Positions 1 to 8,669 of a DNA stretch of 64,000 nt are shown here, piece after piece (position 1 is the stretch's first letter; the number at the start of each line of letters is the position of its first letter). A model generated the notes under the pieces. It worked only from the letters and a program-made list of their open reading frames with translations, searched no databases and was not told the origin of the DNA. The translations under genes and the position numbers were made by a program. Origin of the DNA: Blastocatellia bacterium (lineage in GTDB: Bacteria > Acidobacteriota > Blastocatellia > Chloracidobacteriales > JADJPF01); assembly GCA_025057015.1 (NCBI GenBank), contig JANWYG010000021.1, positions 62,001-126,000 of the forward strand, read 5' to 3'.

Positions 1-624
1 GCCCATCTCCTCTAGCCAACCAGCTACCCTGTACTTTTGCATTGACTCCTTTATGCTCGTAGACAACCCATTTATCCCTAATACAGTTGCTACGAACACT
101 ATGAACAGTATCAAAAATATCGCAAAGGCAAGCAGTATGGGACTATAGAAAGCCATCAGCACCAGCCCCACTAAAATCTGCAGTGCTGCCGCAGGCCCAT
201 CAAGCAGTAGCTTAGAAACTGATTTCTGTATGTTGACAACATCAAAAAATCTGTTAAGCAGCTCCGGCGCGTATTCGTCCTGAAGTGCTGGCTGCTTGAG
301 CCTAATAACGTGGTAGCTTACTTTGAGAGCTACACGAGCAAAAATTCGTTGCTGCATTATCTCCACAAGGTAGAACTTAAGCAGCCTGACTACGCCAACA
401 AACAACAGGCCAAAGAACACCAACAGCGTCAACACTACAAGCGGTTGCATAAAAATGCCCGCAGCTATGGTGCTTACTAGTGCCTGCGAGGCCAGTGGTA
501 TTATAAGTGCTAGCAATCCAGCAAGACCGGTATAAGATACCAAGACTAACAAGTCTTTGGCATCTTCCCGTATCATAACAGCAAGCCTTTGATAAGGTGT
601 CGGATGTTCTATACTTGCACCCAT
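1..624 (-). CDS. ABC exporter, membrane-domain N-terminal part (cut by window edge)
   Basis: The reverse-strand frame is open from an ATG at 624 to the left edge (208 codons, no stop), so the C-terminal part, where an ATP-binding domain would be expected, lies outside. An in-frame TAA lies just upstream, which fixes the start region. The translation begins MGASIEHPTPYQRLAV and has hydrophobic blocks at about residues 25-45, 53-76 and 138-180, the layout of an exporter-type ABC transmembrane domain. The stretch LLNRFFDVVNIQKS followed by a second membrane block resembles type I secretion or peptide exporters. That reading is inferred from family resemblance, because no nucleotide-binding motif is visible. 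There is no clear Shine-Dalgarno site. The gene diverges from the glycine-zipper gene at 734. Confidence 0.7.
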   Translation of the reverse strand, partial: MGASIEHPTPYQRLAVMIREDAKDLLVLVSYTGLAGLLALIIPLASQALVSTIAAGIFMQPLVVLTLLVFFGLLFVGVVRLLKFYLVEIMQQRIFARVALKVSYHVIRLKQPALQDEYAPELLNRFFDVVNIQKSVSKLLLDGPAAALQILVGLVLMAFYSPILLAFAIFLILFIVFVATVLGINGLSTSIKESMQKYRVAGWLEEMG

Positions 625-733
625 AACTTTTTAAACATACGTGTTCTGCTACAATCTCTCAAGCAACTTCGGTAGAACTGTAGCAAATCTAAGCGGTAGA
701 CAAAACCAAATTACTCCATCCTAAGGAGGCATT

Positions 734-1291
734 ATGTTATTCCTCTTACTTCTAGCCTTTCTCCTACCAGCTGGAAACAGCTATCATGTAACTTCTGGCA
801 CGGTACTGACCGCTACCCTTGAACAGACCGTGGACTCTAGGTCATCGCACGAAGGCGATCCCGTTCGTGCTCGCATAAGCGGTGGTAAGTTCGATGGCTC
901 GATGCTCGAAGGACGGGTCTCGTATGTTAAAAACTCTGGTAAGCTCAAAGGTCAGTCAGTACTAAACATCACCTTCTATAGGATCAATTTCCCAAACGGC
1001 AGATGGCAAAACATCCGCGGGGACATCTCTTTCGTCTATGGCAACAAAACTGCCAAAAACGTAGATGAAGAAGGTAGTATTAGGGGAAGTAGCCGCTCAG
1101 CATCTACCGCAAAACGCACTGGCGGCGGTGCAGCCGTAGGGGCTATCATAGGAGCTATCGCAGGTGGCGGTAAAGGTGCTGCCATAGGTGCAGGCGTAGG
1201 TGCAGCAGCAGGTGCAGGCTCAAACATAATCCGCGGCAAAGACTATATTCGACTGCCAGAAGGTACGAAAATAGAAGTTAAAATAAGATAA
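734..1291 (+). CDS. Secreted glycine-zipper envelope protein
   Basis: This 185-residue protein starts at an ATG 4 bases after AAGGAGG. The N-terminus ([16 protein letters not shown]) is a signal-like hydrophobic run without any Lys or Arg. Residues ~20-120 look like a small beta-rich domain. Residues ~131-165 are a glycine zipper ([19 protein letters not shown]), a motif known from outer-membrane and periplasmic proteins that insert into or pack against membranes. The end is charged (KIEVKIR). The stop overlaps the ATG of rdgB (TAATG), so the two are co-translated. I do not recognise a specific function; location in the envelope is inferred. Confidence 0.8.
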   Translation: MLFLLLLAFLLPAGNSYHVTSGTVLTATLEQTVDSRSSHEGDPVRARISGGKFDGSMLEGRVSYVKNSGKLKGQSVLNITFYRINFPNGRWQNIRGDISFVYGNKTAKNVDEEGSIRGSSRSASTAKRTGGGAAVGAIIGAIAGGGKGAAIGAGVGAAAGAGSNIIRGKDYIRLPEGTKIEVKIR

Positions 1292-1854
1292 TGCGTACCC
1301 TATACTTCGTGACAGCAAACGAAAATAAAGTTAAAGAAGCACGCCAAATTCTTAAGTTACCGGTCGAACACGTACATCTTGATCTGGATGAACCGCAAAC
1401 TCTAGACCTGGAAACGATAGTTAGACAAAAAGCTATACAGGCACACCAAAAAACCGGACTTCCGGTCATAGTAGAAGATACAGCTCTCAGCTTTGTTGCC
1501 TGGAACGGTCTACCAGGAACGTTCATCAAATGGTTTCTGCAAACAGTAGGACCGGTAGGTATCCTCAAGATGCTTTCGAGCTACGAAGATAGACGTGCTA
1601 CAGCAACTACAGCCGTCGCATTCCACGATGGCAAGCAGACATTGGTCGCAACAGGGCAAACTAAAGGTCAAATAGCGCTAGCACCTTGCGGTCAACAAGG
1701 ATTTGGATGGGATGCTATCTTCATTCCAGATCAGGCAAGTACGACTTTTGCAGAAATGTCGATCGACATCAAAAACGCTTTCTCTATGCGCAGAAAGGCG
1801 CTTGAACAGCTACGTAGCTTGCTAGAATCTCACCTCTTGACATTCTCAGCTTAG
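1291..1854 (+). CDS. rdgB: XTP/dITP pyrophosphatase (RdgB/HAM1 family)
   Basis: This family hydrolyses non-canonical purine nucleoside triphosphates (XTP, dITP, ITP) to monophosphates and so keeps deaminated bases out of DNA. The 187-residue length fits. The N-terminal substrate loop TANENKVKEA, the acidic VEDTALSF segment and the GFGWDAIF motif are all present in order. The ATG overlaps the stop of the preceding glycine-zipper gene, so translation is probably coupled. The two functions have no obvious link, and co-transcription may only reflect compaction. The family call is firm; substrate range is inferred from the family. Confidence 0.9.
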   Translation: MRTLYFVTANENKVKEARQILKLPVEHVHLDLDEPQTLDLETIVRQKAIQAHQKTGLPVIVEDTALSFVAWNGLPGTFIKWFLQTVGPVGILKMLSSYEDRRATATTAVAFHDGKQTLVATGQTKGQIALAPCGQQGFGWDAIFIPDQASTTFAEMSIDIKNAFSMRRKALEQLRSLLESHLLTFSA

Positions 1855-1858
1855 ACTA

Positions 1859-1877
1859 AAGCTTTAAGAGAAAGCTT
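1859..1877 (+). terminator. Short hairpin after rdgB, terminator-like
   Basis: A perfect 7-bp inverted repeat AAGCTTT / AAAGCTT with a 5-base loop begins four bases after the rdgB stop codon. It is AT-rich and has no following T-run, so it is at most a weak or factor-assisted terminator or an mRNA 3'-end stabiliser. Confidence 0.35.
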
Positions 1878-1991
1878 CTGTACATGTCCAGCTGCTACTT
1901 TTTGTCTCGCATGCACTCCTGCGGCAAGCTATAGGTGTCGATACTTTCCTGATATTATTTGCTTGTACCATATCGGTCTTGTGGAGGATTT

Positions 1992-2450
1992 ATGAAAAGC
2001 ATTCAAGAGACTTATGCACCTAACAACACTTGCTTTGGATGTGGCCCTGCTAACACACAAGGTCTGCGATTACGGTCATTTGTACGAGACGGCAAATTCG
2101 TGGCCGATTGGACGCCGCAACCACACCATGAAGCTTTTCCCGGCGTTCTCAACGGCGGCATCATAGGCGCACTGCTCGACTGCCATTCAAACTGGGCTAC
2201 GGCATACCATCTGATGCAGCAGAAGCATCTGCCTTCGCCACCTTGCACTGTCACCGCAGAATATTCGGTTAAGCTGCTGCGGCCTACACCTAGCAACGTA
2301 GAACTACATCTTTTAGCAACCGTAGTCGAATCCGGTGAAGACAGAGCCGTAGTAGAAGCACAACTTGAAGCTGCAGGCAAGGTAACCGCTACTTGCCGAG
2401 GGATTTTTGTAGCAGTTAAACCTGGCCATCCAGCCTACCATCGCTGGTAG
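1992..2450 (+). CDS. PaaI/YbgC-type hotdog-fold thioesterase
   Basis: This 152-residue single-domain hotdog protein is likely an acyl-CoA thioesterase. The N-terminus has NNTCFGCGPANTQGLRL, a Cys-containing opening common in 4HBT-superfamily proteins of this size. The hotdog core contains FPGVLNGGIIGALLDCH, the usual helix with a GG turn and an acidic residue, followed by strands around TAEYSVKLLRPTP. An in-frame ATG at 1959 exists, but 1992 is preceded by GGAGG at good spacing and gives the normal family length, so I chose 1992. The acyl substrate cannot be told from sequence. Confidence 0.82.
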   Translation: MKSIQETYAPNNTCFGCGPANTQGLRLRSFVRDGKFVADWTPQPHHEAFPGVLNGGIIGALLDCHSNWATAYHLMQQKHLPSPPCTVTAEYSVKLLRPTPSNVELHLLATVVESGEDRAVVEAQLEAAGKVTATCRGIFVAVKPGHPAYHRW

Positions 2451-2495
2451 AATCTCTAATATTCTGCAAAGAGGACGGCTTTTCTGGACACTAGC

Positions 2496-3647
2496 CTAAC
2501 TCTTTGCTTCAGCAATTTGTAGTCCAGCCTGAAGCGAGCGCTGCGCCCGCCGCATCTGGTATTCTAAACGCTTGATCTGAACTAGATGCTTTGGGTTAAA
2601 AGCAAGCGAAGGATAGTAACAGTTGCTTTCGTGCGTACAATAGCAGCCAGCCTTTACCTTTTTGCGGCGTTCGGCCATAGCAGGCGAGTTCCAAAGTGCC
2701 TGAAAGTTCCAATCATAATCACGCAGGTTTGCTACACTCTCTAAGTTCTCGCAGCTAGAAACTGTCCCTTCGTCATAGATAACAGCTCCAGCAGTACCAG
2801 CCCAACAACGCAGCTGTGCCTTGTGCTCGATTTCTGTTCGAGCTATCAGTTCGTGCATGTATATATCTATAGCTGCCTTGAATATTCCAGCTCTTCCTGC
2901 ATAGCTATTCTTTATCACTGCCGTACGCGAATCTTCATCTATCATCTGCGCAAGCTTACGGTAACGCTCTAAGTCTATATTGAGTTCCTCAGGACGTGCC
3001 GAAGGCGGTCGAATGTAGTTGACGTTAATTTTATCGGGACGCAATTCCCGCTTTAGGAAGTCGTACCACTCAAATATCCTGTCTTGATTGCTTTTCATAA
3101 AGCACGTACAGGTCTGTATATCAAGCCGAGGAAAAGAACGTTTGAGCTGCTGCAGTTGCCGCGCAGTATCTATAGCCCTGGCCCAACTACCAGGCTTTTG
3201 CCGAATCTTGTCATGCTCAGCTTCGAGACCATCTATACCAAGAGCTACAGTGACGTTAAGTTCAGGACACTCTTTCAAAATCCGCTCGACGTCAGGCAAA
3301 ATACGCTTTTGTATCTGCCCATTCGACATCAAATAAACCGACTCTAGGCGATTATTCCGATAGAAGGCACTGACTACCTCTGGCAAATCCTTGCGAGTGA
3401 ACGGCTCACCCCCAGCTATTATCAGCACCGGGAGATTGCCACCAAGCGTCTCGCTAATTCTTACTAACTCGTGCGTCTTCATCTGAAGTGCTTTACGAGG
3501 TTTATCGTCTAGCTCCTCAGTAAAGAAACAGTGCACACAGCGCATATCGCACACTGATGTAATTAATATGTTTAGCACTACTGGCGGAAACGGCTTGCCC
3601 AAGATGGCTTGCCCATAGCGCTTCAGTAATTCCGTAGAATAATTCAT
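2496..3647 (-). CDS. Radical SAM protein with SPASM-like C-terminal cysteines
   Basis: A 383-residue radical SAM enzyme. CxxxCxxC (Cys33, Cys37, Cys40 in SVCDMRCVHC) binds the SAM-cleaving 4Fe-4S cluster, and the GGEP motif (AGGEPFTRKD) binds SAM. After the barrel, Cys residues in RCWAGTAG, SSCENL, GCYCTHESNC look like ligands for an auxiliary cluster, as in SPASM/twitch proteins that modify peptides, cofactors or small molecules. An AGAGGAG site lies three bases before the ATG. The gene follows an acyl-CoA dehydrogenase by nine bases in the same operon, which suggests a lipid or acyl substrate, but this is inference. Not recognised as a named family. Confidence 0.82.
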   Translation of the reverse strand: MNYSTELLKRYGQAILGKPFPPVVLNILITSVCDMRCVHCFFTEELDDKPRKALQMKTHELVRISETLGGNLPVLIIAGGEPFTRKDLPEVVSAFYRNNRLESVYLMSNGQIQKRILPDVERILKECPELNVTVALGIDGLEAEHDKIRQKPGSWARAIDTARQLQQLKRSFPRLDIQTCTCFMKSNQDRIFEWYDFLKRELRPDKINVNYIRPPSARPEELNIDLERYRKLAQMIDEDSRTAVIKNSYAGRAGIFKAAIDIYMHELIARTEIEHKAQLRCWAGTAGAVIYDEGTVSSCENLESVANLRDYDWNFQALWNSPAMAERRKKVKAGCYCTHESNCYYPSLAFNPKHLVQIKRLEYQMRRAQRSLQAGLQIAEAKS

Positions 3648-3656
3648 AAACTCCTC

Positions 3657-4823
3657 TCATCTCTCGCCAAGAATAATTTTGGCTATAGTCTGAAGCTGCA
3701 TATTCGACGTACCTTCGTATATTTTGCCTATCTTAGCATCTCGATAGTACTTCTCAACCGGATAGTCCTTTGTATACCCGTAACCACCGAAGATCTCTAT
3801 AGCAAGCGATGAAACCCGCTCGGCCACTTGAGAAGTAAAATACTTGGTCATAGCTGCCTCTTTGACAAATGACAAGCCAGCATCCTTGAGTCGAGCGGCG
3901 TTGTACACCATCAAACGTGCAGCTTCTATCTCTGTAGCCATCTCAGCAAGCTGAAACTGCACTGCCTGAAACTCGCAGATAGGTTTGCCAAACTGCACTC
4001 GTTGCTTCGAGTATGCCAGCGCAGCCTCATACGCTCCACGTGCTAACCCTACCATCTGCGCCCCTATACCTATCCGGCCCTCGTTGAGCGTCTCTATGGC
4101 CACTTTGTAGCCCTTGCCTTCCTCACCTAACAAGTTTTCTTTCGGTACACGGCAGTCTTCTAAGATAAGCTCACAGGTGGAAGAAGCACGTATACCGAGT
4201 TTATCCTCTTTCTTGCCTACCGTAAACCCTGGAAAGTCCTTTTCTACTATGAAAGCAGTAATACCACGATAACCGGCTGCAGGGTTGAGATTTGCAAGGA
4301 CTATAAATATACCTGCCTCACGAGCATTTGTAATCCACAGCTTGCGACCGTTAAGTACGTAGTAGTCGCCTTTGTCTTCGGCTCGCGTCGCCAAAGCGAA
4401 AGCGTCCGAACCTGAACCAGCTTCCGACAAAGCATAAGCACCTACGGTGTCTTTTGCCAGCCTAGGCAAGTACTTGCGCTTGAGCTGTTCGCTACCCCAA
4501 CGAAGTATAGCATTGTTGACAAGCGTATTCTGAACATCCACAAACACACCAACCGAAGGATCTATCCTAGAAACTTCCTCGACCGCCAGAATAGACATAA
4601 AAAAGCTACCACCTGCTCCACCGTACTCGCTAGGGATATGTATTCCCATCAGGTCCAGTTCGAAACACTCTCTACATATAGAGTCATCAAGATGTGCTTC
4701 TTCATCCATCCGCTTGACAAGCGGCTTGATGCGTGTAGCTGCAAACTGTGCTATGTTGTCACGAAATATCTTTTCATCATCGCTAAGAACAGTAAGTGGT
4801 TGGCTGTTTAATCCGCTACTCAT
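3657..4823 (-). CDS. Acyl-CoA dehydrogenase
   Basis: This FAD-dependent enzyme introduces the alpha-beta double bond into acyl-CoA. Its 388 residues match the short/medium-chain family length. It shows the FAD-binding segments YALSEAGSGSDAFAL and WITNAR, the helical C-terminal domain, and IYEGTSNMQLQ, which carries the catalytic Glu of short/medium-chain members. A TTG at 4844 would extend it by seven residues; I chose the ATG at 4823, which places SSGLNSQPL at the start and has a GAGG upstream. It is first in an operon with the radical SAM gene at 2496-3647. The electron acceptor (normally ETF) is not in this window. Confidence 0.9.
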   Translation of the reverse strand: MSSGLNSQPLTVLSDDEKIFRDNIAQFAATRIKPLVKRMDEEAHLDDSICRECFELDLMGIHIPSEYGGAGGSFFMSILAVEEVSRIDPSVGVFVDVQNTLVNNAILRWGSEQLKRKYLPRLAKDTVGAYALSEAGSGSDAFALATRAEDKGDYYVLNGRKLWITNAREAGIFIVLANLNPAAGYRGITAFIVEKDFPGFTVGKKEDKLGIRASSTCELILEDCRVPKENLLGEEGKGYKVAIETLNEGRIGIGAQMVGLARGAYEAALAYSKQRVQFGKPICEFQAVQFQLAEMATEIEAARLMVYNAARLKDAGLSFVKEAAMTKYFTSQVAERVSSLAIEIFGGYGYTKDYPVEKYYRDAKIGKIYEGTSNMQLQTIAKIILGER

Positions 4824-4994
4824 ATATAAAACCGCCTCTTCCAAAATAGTGCCGCCAAGATGATACCATAACGCGAAGCAGTATTGTTAGCTGCTTCCCT
4901 CTAGGATTAGAAAACCACAAAGATATAAAGAACAACACTTCCATTTTGCGGTGCTTTTATGTCACTATTTAACCGGTGTGCTTCGAGGTGAGAA

Positions 4995-5741
4995 GTGAAC
5001 AATATAGAAGCTCAGATCATAGAGGACATACTTACCGACGCTGACTTGTTTCTCAAGTATAAAATGTACGGTCGCGCTATCGCTGAGCTGACCCGATGGA
5101 TAGAACGCTACCCCAGTAACTTCGATTTAAGATGGAAACTTGCAGAAATCTATCTTGAACAGCGGCTACCGCAGGCTGCAGCAGAGCAGATGGTAGCTGT
5201 AGCTAATCTCTACGTAAGCAACAAGCAATTTGACCTTGCAAGAGCAGCTCTTTACAAAGTACGCGAGATCTATCCTACAGCACCACAGATAGACGTGTGG
5301 TTAAAGTCCATAGATGACTACGAGAGAAGCCTTGCCCAAACTCCGTCGTCACAAACATATTATCAAACTGAAAGTAGCACTAGTCAGCGCAAGAAATTTA
5401 TACTCGAAGGAGATCTTAGATACATTAGCTTGTTTGATATAGTCCAGACTATAGAGAAAAACGCTCTAACCTGCATCCTAAGCGTCAGCGGAGAGCAAGT
5501 AAGAAGCATCTACTTTAACAACGGAATAATCGCCGATGTTGTGTTCGACGAGCTGCGAGGCAAACAAGCTTTCAAACGCTTCGCAGAAACAACCGAAGGC
5601 AGGTTCACCATAGAGAAGTCTCCCGTCGAGTTTCAGTCAGCCATAGGAGCTACATCTAACGCGCAGCTAATACTTGAAGTCTTTGCTGATGAGGAAGAAG
5701 AACCCGTTGCAGAAAATGAACAGCTTGAATCTAGCATTTAG
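4995..5741 (+). CDS. TPR-PATAN (DUF4388) signalling protein
   Basis: A 248-residue cytosolic protein. Residues ~15-110 hold two to three TPR-like helical pairs (YGRAIAELTRWIERYPSNFD, FDLARAALYKVREIYP). A Gln/Ser/Thr-rich linker leads to a PATAN/DUF4388 domain (~132-225) with the typical FILEGDLRYISLFDIVQTIE opening and the IYFNNGIIADV strand-turn. PATAN domains are known as partners of receiver and GTPase-control proteins in polarity, motility and phototaxis, and this is one of three PATAN genes here. The start is GTG after GAGGTGAG. The C-terminus is very acidic. Partner unknown. Confidence 0.78.
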   Translation: MNNIEAQIIEDILTDADLFLKYKMYGRAIAELTRWIERYPSNFDLRWKLAEIYLEQRLPQAAAEQMVAVANLYVSNKQFDLARAALYKVREIYPTAPQIDVWLKSIDDYERSLAQTPSSQTYYQTESSTSQRKKFILEGDLRYISLFDIVQTIEKNALTCILSVSGEQVRSIYFNNGIIADVVFDELRGKQAFKRFAETTEGRFTIEKSPVEFQSAIGATSNAQLILEVFADEEEEPVAENEQLESSI

Positions 5742-5803
5742 TACTTTTCTTCTCTGCACTCTTCTCGTATGATTGCCTACTTGAACCACCTCAAGGAGAA
5801 ACT

Positions 5804-7756
5804 GTGAGATACCTAACGCCTGAACTTCTACAGCAACTAAAGCGACTATCGACATTCGATATATCTCCTGACGGCAGCAAAGTCGTATTCTCGGCAGCCG
5901 TTCCAAACGTAGAAAAAAATCTCATAGCAGAAAATTTGTACTTGTTGGATCTTGGCACAAAAAATGCGAGACAACTGACCTACAGTACCGAACACAAAAA
6001 CCTTCGTCCCAAGTGGCGGCCTGATGGTAGAGCAATAGTTTTCCTCAGTAGTCGCAGCGGTAAAGTTCAATTGTGGGAAATGCCATATGACGGTGGCGAA
6101 GCGCGGCAGTTAACAGATCTGCCAGTCGATATAGAATCCTTCCTCATGTTTGCCGACGGAAGCTTTGCTGCAGTCTGCTTAGTCGTAGCTGGCTTTCAGA
6201 CGCTCGACGAAATTAAACCCAAAGAAACAGTTCTTAAGATGCGCATCTATGACGAGCTTCCTTTCCGCAGATGGGACACCTGGGATGATGGACGATTTAA
6301 CCACATACTGCACCTATCATCCGACGGTAAGTTTCTGTCAGACCTAACGCCGGAAGCTACTAATTCGCCCGCCTGGTCTGAAAGCAGTATAGACGACTAC
6401 GCCATAGCACCCGACGGAGAAATATGCTTCACTCGCACCGTAGGTAATGAGTCGATAGATGGCATCCGAGAACTATTCATCAGAACAAACGGTAAACTGC
6501 TGCGACTCACTCATCATGAAGCTTTATGCAGCTATCCAGCATACTCACCTGACGGACGATACCTAGCCTACCTGCGAACCCTGCAGCCCCGGCTAGACGG
6601 TTGCAACACTTACCTTACCGTTTATGATAGAAATACCCGAAAGACCTACACCTTCGGTCAGCAGCTAGACCGAGCCTGTAAACATTTCGTCTGGGCTCCA
6701 GATTCTGCAAGTCTCTACTTCAGCATAGAAGATCGCACAGAGGAAGTCCTATACCGAACGACGTTAGACGGACACCTGACTCTCTTAAGCAAAACTAGTA
6801 CTATAGGGCAAATGCACATAACCCCAAACGGTCAGCAGTTACTACTGTCGCTTTCGAGTATCAATAGCCCTGCAGACTTGTTCGCAATAAGTGTTGAAAA
6901 TCCAACTAATAAAACACGTCTCACGGCACTAAATGACAAAGCATTGCAAGATGTAGTCTGGGGCGAAGTCGAGCTATTTACATATGCTGGTTGGAACGAC
7001 GAAGAAGTAGAAAGCTGGCTGATAAAACCGCCAAATTTCGATCCCACAAAGACCTACCCCCTGCTTCTCATCATACACGGCGGTCCACACAGCTGCTGGA
7101 GTAACAACTTTCATTATCGTTGGAACTTGCAAGTTTTTGCTGCCGCAGGATATATAGTCATAGCGCCGAACTTCCACGGGTCTTCAGGTTATGGACAAAA
7201 CTTCGTCGACCAACTGCGCTGCAATTGGGGAGGCTCCGCCTACGAAGACCTGATGCTTGCAGTAGATCATATCAGTAAACGGCCTTATATTGACCGCAGT
7301 AGGCTAGCAGCAGCCGGTGCCAGCTATGGTGGCTACATGGCTAATTGGATAGCAGGCCACACCGATCGCTTCCGGTGTATAGTCAGCCACGCAGGCCTTT
7401 ACAACCTCATCTCATCGGTCTATGCCTCAGACTTTGTAACAGGAGTCATGGAAGAATTAGGCGGTACTCCTTGGGAAAATATAGAAGCACTACATCACTA
7501 CTCGCCAAGCTCGTATGCACACAACTTCAAAACACCTATGCTGATCATTCACGGACAGCTAGATTACCGAGTAGACGTAAGCGACGGCTTAGCAATGTTT
7601 CAAACACTAAAGGCAAAAGGCATACCTGCACGACTAATCTACTTCCCCGACGAAAATCACTGGATCCTTAAACCACTCAACAGCATAAAGTGGTATGAGC
7701 AGGTACTAACTTTCCTAAGGGAATGGCTCAGAGAGTCTGAAGAGACGGCCGATTAG
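5804..7756 (+). CDS. S9-family peptidase (prolyl oligopeptidase-like), cytoplasmic
   Basis: A 650-residue protein with an N-terminal beta-propeller (repeated SPDGS, WRPDG, SPDGRYLAY blades, ~1-370) and a C-terminal alpha/beta-hydrolase. The catalytic triad is visible: Ser507 in GASYGGY, Asp587 in HGQLDYRV and His619 in DENHWI. There is no signal peptide, so it should act on cytosolic oligopeptides, removing acyl-amino acids or dipeptides; exact specificity cannot be read. The GTG start follows AAGGAG. The 3' end overlaps the convergent heme A synthase gene by 29 bp. A secreted relative sits at 24353-26314. Confidence 0.9.
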   Translation: MRYLTPELLQQLKRLSTFDISPDGSKVVFSAAVPNVEKNLIAENLYLLDLGTKNARQLTYSTEHKNLRPKWRPDGRAIVFLSSRSGKVQLWEMPYDGGEARQLTDLPVDIESFLMFADGSFAAVCLVVAGFQTLDEIKPKETVLKMRIYDELPFRRWDTWDDGRFNHILHLSSDGKFLSDLTPEATNSPAWSESSIDDYAIAPDGEICFTRTVGNESIDGIRELFIRTNGKLLRLTHHEALCSYPAYSPDGRYLAYLRTLQPRLDGCNTYLTVYDRNTRKTYTFGQQLDRACKHFVWAPDSASLYFSIEDRTEEVLYRTTLDGHLTLLSKTSTIGQMHITPNGQQLLLSLSSINSPADLFAISVENPTNKTRLTALNDKALQDVVWGEVELFTYAGWNDEEVESWLIKPPNFDPTKTYPLLLIIHGGPHSCWSNNFHYRWNLQVFAAAGYIVIAPNFHGSSGYGQNFVDQLRCNWGGSAYEDLMLAVDHISKRPYIDRSRLAAAGASYGGYMANWIAGHTDRFRCIVSHAGLYNLISSVYASDFVTGVMEELGGTPWENIEALHHYSPSSYAHNFKTPMLIIHGQLDYRVDVSDGLAMFQTLKAKGIPARLIYFPDENHWILKPLNSIKWYEQVLTFLREWLRESEETAD

Positions 7757-8669
7757 TCATAGCAGCTACTGATAACAGTACGTACGAAGCCCAAAGTGCG
7801 TCCGCCAAAGCTAGATGTATTAGCTGTAGCCACACCGGAGCAAGTAGAGCAACGTTTACTAGGCCCACAAATATCTGAACAAGCACAAGAAGAACCGTTA
7901 TCCATAAAAGCCACCTAAGCTCGCTACGGCGATCGTCACGCACCATACCTATAGCAAATAACGAAACACATAGCCCAGCAACCACTGCTGCTATAGGATG
8001 CCAGATGCGCAACTTAACGAACAGGTGTGAAGCGGGAGAAAAATCCTGCGCTATCCCTTCGGCAAGCGATCGTGCAGGGAAAAGCGTATCTCCAAGCGCC
8101 GTTATCGCACCACTCACTCCGACCAAAACTAACATAAGCACCCCTACGGCCGCCATAACTGCAGTTTGCAGCTTCAAAGTAACTACAGAATCGGGATAAG
8201 TAACAAACCAGGCCGTCAACGCCAACGTAGCTACTAGCAAAAAGGTATTTACTAAATGCACAGAAAGATAAGCCGCACGCATCATCGAGGTATCGTTACC
8301 GACAAGCCCTAAAAGCACCAGTCCCGCACCTATGGCGGCTTCAGCTAGGATAAAAAAGACTGACGCGAAAGCCGCTCCGCGAGCCAACCGCGTCGGAACT
8401 GAGCGGTAGACCCACCAGGCCAAACCAAATACTAGTAGAAGTGCCAGACCGCTCGTGCTTCTGTGCGTAAACTCTATCAAAGTCTGCATCTGCGGCGAGC
8501 GAGGTACCACTTCGCCATTGCAAAGTGGCCAGTGGCTGCCACAACCAGCACCAGAGCCCGTCGCTCTAACATAAGCTCCCCAGACTATAACACCAACGTT
8601 ATAGATTAAAACTAACCAGCTATACTCAACTAAATATGGCTTTCTCAGACCTATTGCCGTTGCTGACAT
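7728..8669 (-). CDS. ctaA: Heme A synthase (COX15/CtaA family)
   Basis: This integral membrane enzyme oxidises the C8 methyl of heme O to the formyl of heme A, the cofactor of aa3-type terminal oxidases. The 313-residue sequence has about eight membrane segments. The heme-ligand histidines are visible: His69 in EFTHR with the conserved Glu66, then His in SVHLVN, IWHPIAA and LIHLALAD. Cys43 and Cys50 (GCGSHWPLC) match the extracytoplasmic cysteine pair of Bacillus-type CtaA. It implies aerobic respiration. The start overlaps the preceding gene by 19 bp, and the end overlaps the convergent S9 peptidase by 29 bp. Confidence 0.92.
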   Translation of the reverse strand: MSATAIGLRKPYLVEYSWLVLIYNVGVIVWGAYVRATGSGAGCGSHWPLCNGEVVPRSPQMQTLIEFTHRSTSGLALLLVFGLAWWVYRSVPTRLARGAAFASVFFILAEAAIGAGLVLLGLVGNDTSMMRAAYLSVHLVNTFLLVATLALTAWFVTYPDSVVTLKLQTAVMAAVGVLMLVLVGVSGAITALGDTLFPARSLAEGIAQDFSPASHLFVKLRIWHPIAAVVAGLCVSLFAIGMVRDDRRSELRWLLWITVLLVLVQIFVGLVNVALLAPVWLQLIHLALADALWASYVLLSVAAMTNRPSLQTL

